From: Brachyspira catarrhinii
GTDB lineage: Bacteria > Spirochaetota > Brachyspiria > Brachyspirales > Brachyspiraceae
DNA length: 8,169 nt
Direction of reading: 5' to 3'
Assembly (NCBI RefSeq): GCF_005518285.1
Contig: NZ_SJDU01000071.1
Span: 1-8,169, forward strand
The translations under genes and the position numbers were made by a program. Below, piece after piece: positions 6,403-8,169 of the stretch (positions are counted from its first letter, which is position 1; each line of letters starts with the position of its first letter). The notes beneath the pieces are model-generated. The model had not been told where the DNA came from. It ran no database searches and was given only the letters and a program-made list of their open reading frames with translations.

Positions 6403-6431
6403 ATTATATGCATATAAATATATTTTCGCAA
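6403..6431 (-). promoter_or_regulatory. sigma70-type promoter of the repair/decarboxylase operon
   Basis: On the minus strand, -35 TTGCGA (6431-6426, four of six consensus bases), a 17-bp spacer and a perfect -10 TATAAT (6408-6403). Transcription would start near 6396, leaving a leader of about 21 nt before the ATG at 6374 that contains the AAAGG ribosome binding site (6390-6386). The -10 overlaps a 14-bp palindrome, and the -35 lies inside a GGDEF pseudogene fragment. Confidence 0.6.
6404..6417. repeat. 14-bp perfect palindrome overlapping the operon -10 box
   Basis: TTATATGCATATAA is a perfect dyad covering most of the -10 element (6408-6403) and part of the spacer of the leftward repair operon promoter. 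A dimeric repressor bound here would block RNA polymerase, so it is a candidate operator. It does not resemble the E. coli Ada box. The role is inference; a chance AT-rich palindrome is possible. Confidence 0.4.
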
Positions 6432-6526
6432 GATACGAAGGCTAATAGTTTATTATAGTAATCTATATAAATAATATAATTAAAATAAACTATATTTAAT
6501 ATCAAAAAATAATTAATAAAGCGAAT
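6413..6526 (+). pseudogene. decayed fragment of a GGDEF-domain gene
   Basis: Read rightward in one frame, 6413-6460 gives Y-K-Y-I-F-A-R-Y-E-G-stop-stop-F-I-I-V. This matches YKSIFARYGGEEFIIV (183-198) of the diguanylate cyclase at 1970-2791. Without gaps, bases 6422-6472 match 2525-2575 at 42 of 51 positions, including 16 identical bases in a row. The alignment is codon by codon: GGA to GAA, GGA to GGC, GAA to TAA, GAA to TAG. Downstream, QKIINKA (6503-6523) fits the helix that usually follows (EFIRNKI in the intact gene), with another stop at 6497-6499, so the relic may run to about 6526. It cannot encode a cyclase. It is either the remnant of a lost paralogue or a copied piece. The core is convincing; the extension past 6472 is less so. 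Confidence 0.72.
6445..6493. repeat. 10-bp inverted repeat in the flgG upstream gap
   Basis: ATAGTTTATT (6445-6454) and AATAAACTAT (6484-6493) are perfect reverse complements separated by 29 bp. The left arm falls inside the GGDEF relic core, so the repeat may be accidental. The arms are too far apart for a terminator and too AT-rich to be sure of a regulatory role. Confidence 0.25.
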
Positions 6527-6543
6527 TTTTAATTTACCGAAAA
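6517..6543 (+). promoter_or_regulatory. sigma28-like (flagellar) promoter of flgG
   Basis: TAAA (6517-6520), exactly 15 bp, then ACCGAAAA (6536-6543). The sigma28/FliA consensus is TAAA-N15-GCCGATAA, so the -35 part is perfect and six of eight -10 bases match, including the CCGA core that is unusual in such AT-rich DNA. The start would be near 6550, about 25 nt before the flgG ATG and just upstream of its ribosome binding site. A flagellar gene downstream supports the assignment. Confidence 0.6.
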
Positions 6544-6574
6544 TTTAAAAAATGAAAATTATGGAGTAATTATT

Positions 6575-7369
6575 ATGATTCGTTCTTTATGGACAGCGGC
6601 AAGCGGTATGAACGGCATGCAATTTAAAACCGACACAATAGCCAATAACCTTGCGAATGTAAACACTATAGGATTCAAAAAAGTTAGAGCGGACTTTGAA
6701 GATTTAATATATCAAAATTTAAAAATACAGGGGACGCCCGCGACGGAAGACACGGTGACTCCCGTAGGACTTCAAACGGGACTCGGAGTAAAAAGCGCCG
6801 CAACTCAAAAAATGTTCGACCAAGGCTCGCTTCAAGCGACTGGAAATAAATTGGATGTGGCTTTGGAAGGAGAAGGTTTCTTTCAAGTATTGATGCCAGA
6901 CGGAACGGTTTCATATACGAGAGACGGTTCTTTTAAAGTCGACTCAAACGGACAGCTCGTAACTTCAAACGGTTATAGATTAGTTCCAGAAATAATTTTT
7001 CCTCAAAATTTCTTGCTTGAAAAAATCAATATATCGAGAGAAGGCGTAGTTTCGGTTACGATTGGAGACGAAAACGAACCCGTAGAATTGGGGAATATAA
7101 CATTGCATAGATTTATAAATCAGGCGGGGCTTCTTTCAATAGGAGACAATTTATATAAAGAAACTATAGCGAGCGGACCCGCGTTCGAGGGCGAGGCGGG
7201 AGCTAACGGTTTTCCAAGAATACATCAAGGCTTTGTGGAAATGTCGAATGTTAAAGTGGTTGACGAAATGGTGGATATGATTGTGGCGCAAAGAGCATAC
7301 GAAATGAATTCAAAAGCCGTTCAAACGAGCGACAATTTGCTTGCGACTGTCGTTAATTTAAAAAGATAA
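6575..7369 (+). CDS. flgG: flagellar basal-body distal rod protein FlgG
   Basis: A 264-aa structural protein of the distal flagellar rod, exported by the flagellar type III system (no signal peptide). The N-terminal rod motif TIANNLANVNTIGFKKVRADFEDLIYQ (21-47) includes the FlgG-specific stretch after GFK. LEGEGFFQV (97-105) and YTRDGSFKVDSNGQLV (114-129) form the central beta region. The C-terminal helix VEMSNVKVVDEMVDMIVAQRAYEMNSKAV (221-249) and closing NLLATVVNLKR are classical. Length equals that of E. coli FlgG within a few residues. The ATG has GGAG (6563-6566) 8 nt upstream. It appears as a single-gene unit, with a sigma28-like promoter before it and a strong terminator after it. Its usual partner flgF is not adjacent. 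Its GC content is visibly higher than in the flanking genes, which suits a highly expressed structural gene. Confidence 0.97.
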   Translation: MIRSLWTAASGMNGMQFKTDTIANNLANVNTIGFKKVRADFEDLIYQNLKIQGTPATEDTVTPVGLQTGLGVKSAATQKMFDQGSLQATGNKLDVALEGEGFFQVLMPDGTVSYTRDGSFKVDSNGQLVTSNGYRLVPEIIFPQNFLLEKINISREGVVSVTIGDENEPVELGNITLHRFINQAGLLSIGDNLYKETIASGPAFEGEAGANGFPRIHQGFVEMSNVKVVDEMVDMIVAQRAYEMNSKAVQTSDNLLATVVNLKR

Positions 7370-7415
7370 ATAATTTAAAATTATAGAAAATTTATTTTAG
7401 TTATTAAATAAATAA

Positions 7416-7449
7416 AGAAAAGAGATATTTTTTAAAATGTCTCTTTTCT
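7416..7449. terminator. bidirectional hairpin terminator between flgG and the transglycosylase gene
   Basis: AGAAAAGAGA (7416-7425) pairs perfectly with TCTCTTTTCT (7440-7449). Inner bases 7426-7430 and 7435-7439 extend the stem with one G-U pair, leaving a 4-nt loop (7431-7434), about 15 bp in all. The rightward strand continues with TATATTTTT and the leftward strand with TTTATTTATTT, so it can stop transcription from both convergent genes. The stop codon of the leftward transglycosylase gene (7432-7434) lies in the loop region. Confidence 0.8.
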
Positions 7450-7986
7450 GTATATTTTTCCGTAAGAAATTTGGTCTCTAACATAAAGCAAATTAAGCAT
7501 TCTATATTCTTTCTTGATGCTTTCGGCGTATGACTCCGCTTTTTTATTATAATCGTTTCCAGCGTTATAATATCTGAGAGAGTTTTCAATATTACCTTCA
7601 AACATCGTTAAGAGTTTATTAATAAATCGCACGCCAAGAATTATATTTTCTCTTTTGTTATATCTGTTTAATCTCGCGTCAATATCCTTATTCGCTATCG
7701 GAGTTATTTGACAATATCCGTAAGCGTTTTTCTTCGATAAAGCCGTAGGGACAAAATCGCTTTCTACTTTAATCAAAGAAATCATTAAAAGCGGGTCTAC
7801 ATAATAAGTCGAACAAATATCGAAAATATCTTTAATAAACCAAAAATCTTGATTATAATGATTGGCTATATTCCCTATAATAACAGCCAAATCGTCTGAC
7901 GAAGAATAATCCTTGATATTAAAATCATGCGTCTCTAAACTAAAATCTCCGACTAAAAACATTATTAATACTATAACTCTTTTCAT
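7432..7986 (-). CDS. secreted lytic transglycosylase (SLT/lysozyme-like fold)
   Basis: A 184-aa peptidoglycan-cleaving enzyme of the soluble lytic transglycosylase type. MKRVIVLIMFLVG is a short signal peptide or hydrophobic anchor, so the enzyme should act in the periplasm. The catalytic domain begins near residue 53: DPLLMISLIKVESDF (64-78) holds the catalytic Glu75; AYGYCQITP (88-96) is the G-x-x-Q-x-x-P motif; NIILGVRFINKLLTMF (114-129) and LRYYNAGNDY (137-146) complete the SLT fold, the latter with the typical YNAG. It is small for the family: essentially one catalytic domain without cell-wall binding repeats. The ATG has AAGGGG 7 nt upstream. It converges with flgG, and its last codons lie within the shared terminator. 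Enzymes of this kind help the flagellar rod cross the wall in other bacteria; such a role here is inference from proximity and a weak sigma28-like site. Confidence 0.9.
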   Translation of the reverse strand: MKRVIVLIMFLVGDFSLETHDFNIKDYSSSDDLAVIIGNIANHYNQDFWFIKDIFDICSTYYVDPLLMISLIKVESDFVPTALSKKNAYGYCQITPIANKDIDARLNRYNKRENIILGVRFINKLLTMFEGNIENSLRYYNAGNDYNKKAESYAESIKKEYRMLNLLYVRDQISYGKIYRKETF

Positions 7987-8031
7987 AAATCTACCCCTTC
8001 TATTGTAATTATTTTATTGTATGTAATATTT

Positions 8032-8058
8032 TAATCGATAATAAATAAAACGAATTTA
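8032..8058 (-). promoter_or_regulatory. weak sigma28-like site upstream of the transglycosylase
   Basis: On the minus strand, TAAA (8058-8055), exactly 15 bp, then ATCGATTA (8039-8032), which matches five of eight bases of GCCGATAA including the CGAT core. The start would be near 8026, about 40 nt before the ATG. The match is marginal and AT-rich DNA produces TAAA often; it competes with a sigma70-type candidate just upstream. Confidence 0.3.
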
Positions 8059-8070
8059 TTGAATAATTAA

Positions 8071-8098
8071 ATTATACAATATTGCTATAATAAAGCAA
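8071..8098 (-). promoter_or_regulatory. candidate sigma70-type promoter of the transglycosylase
   Basis: On the minus strand, a poor -35 TTGCTT (8098-8093), a 16-bp spacer and a perfect -10 TATAAT (8076-8071). The leader would be about 75 nt. The -35 and spacer overlap an inverted repeat at 8080-8100. Confidence 0.4.
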
Positions 8099-8100
8099 TA
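8080..8100. repeat. inverted repeat with an outward extended -10 on the plus strand
   Basis: TATTGCT (8080-8086) and AGCAATA (8094-8100) form a perfect 7-bp dyad with a 7-nt loop. Its plus strand also contains TGCTATAAT (8083-8091), a perfect extended -10 pointing out of the window, so divergent transcription may begin here. No gene is visible after it up to the window end: the ATG at 8111 closes after 15 codons and lacks a ribosome binding site. Confidence 0.35.
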
Positions 8101-8169
8101 AAAAAATTATATGAGTAAACATAATACTAAATCAATGCACCACTATATTATAATATAATAATAGTATAT

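Noticed and set aside
6375..6431. TTG at 6431 or ATG at 6413 as start of the glycosylase
   Set aside because: Both lie upstream of the predicted transcript start. The TTG is the -35 box within the GGDEF relic, and homologues begin at the MYFxY corresponding to 6374.
6511..6525. AATTAATAAAGCGAA resembles an E. coli Ada box
   Set aside because: The match is partial, it lies upstream of flgG rather than at the repair promoter, and no Ada/AraC regulator is encoded here. The TAAA in it is better explained by the sigma28-like site.
8111..8158. Short frame starting ATG AGT AAA at the right edge
   Set aside because: It ends after 15 codons, has no Shine-Dalgarno and is followed by stops in an AT-only tract.

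Overview
The window looks like spirochaete chromosome, most probably Brachyspira or a close relative. It is very AT-rich, codons strongly prefer A/T at third positions, arginine is mostly AGA, and it carries a FlgG rod gene beside GGDEF and TPR proteins. The genus is inferred from composition and gene content only; no marker gene is present to prove it. There are nine full-length genes, one gene start cut by the left edge, and one pseudogene fragment. No rRNA, tRNA, CRISPR array or insertion sequence was seen, and no gap without a gene exceeds about 200 bases.

Left part (1-2791): two divergent sigma70-type promoters lie between a truncated leftward gene (1-33) and a rightward three-gene operon. 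The operon encodes a HAD-IB phosphatase (211-867), a TPR protein with an unrecognised C-terminal domain (871-1950) and a GAF-like/GGDEF diguanylate cyclase (1970-2791). The HAD promoter places the predicted transcript start almost on the ATG, so this mRNA may be leaderless.

Middle (2866-6374, leftward): four closely spaced genes in transcription order. They are an AlkA-type 3-methyladenine glycosylase carrying a C-terminal Ada zinc/methyl-acceptor domain, an O6-alkylguanine-DNA alkyltransferase (ogt), a fold-type III PLP decarboxylase of unknown substrate, and an isocitrate lyase/PEP mutase family protein. The first two together hold three of the four functions of the classical Ada response, but no AraC-type regulator is present. 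The last two are metabolic enzymes with no obvious link to repair.

Right part (6375-8169): the gap between the repair operon and flgG holds a decayed fragment of a GGDEF gene (core 6413-6472, possibly to 6526). In it the GGEEF signature has become E-G-stop-stop-F. The -35 box of the repair operon promoter lies within this relic. A sigma28-like promoter precedes flgG (6575-7369), which converges on a secreted lytic transglycosylase gene (7432-7986). One long hairpin serves both as terminator and overlaps the 3' end of the transglycosylase gene. A weaker sigma28-like match upstream of the transglycosylase raises the possibility that it is co-regulated with the flagellum.
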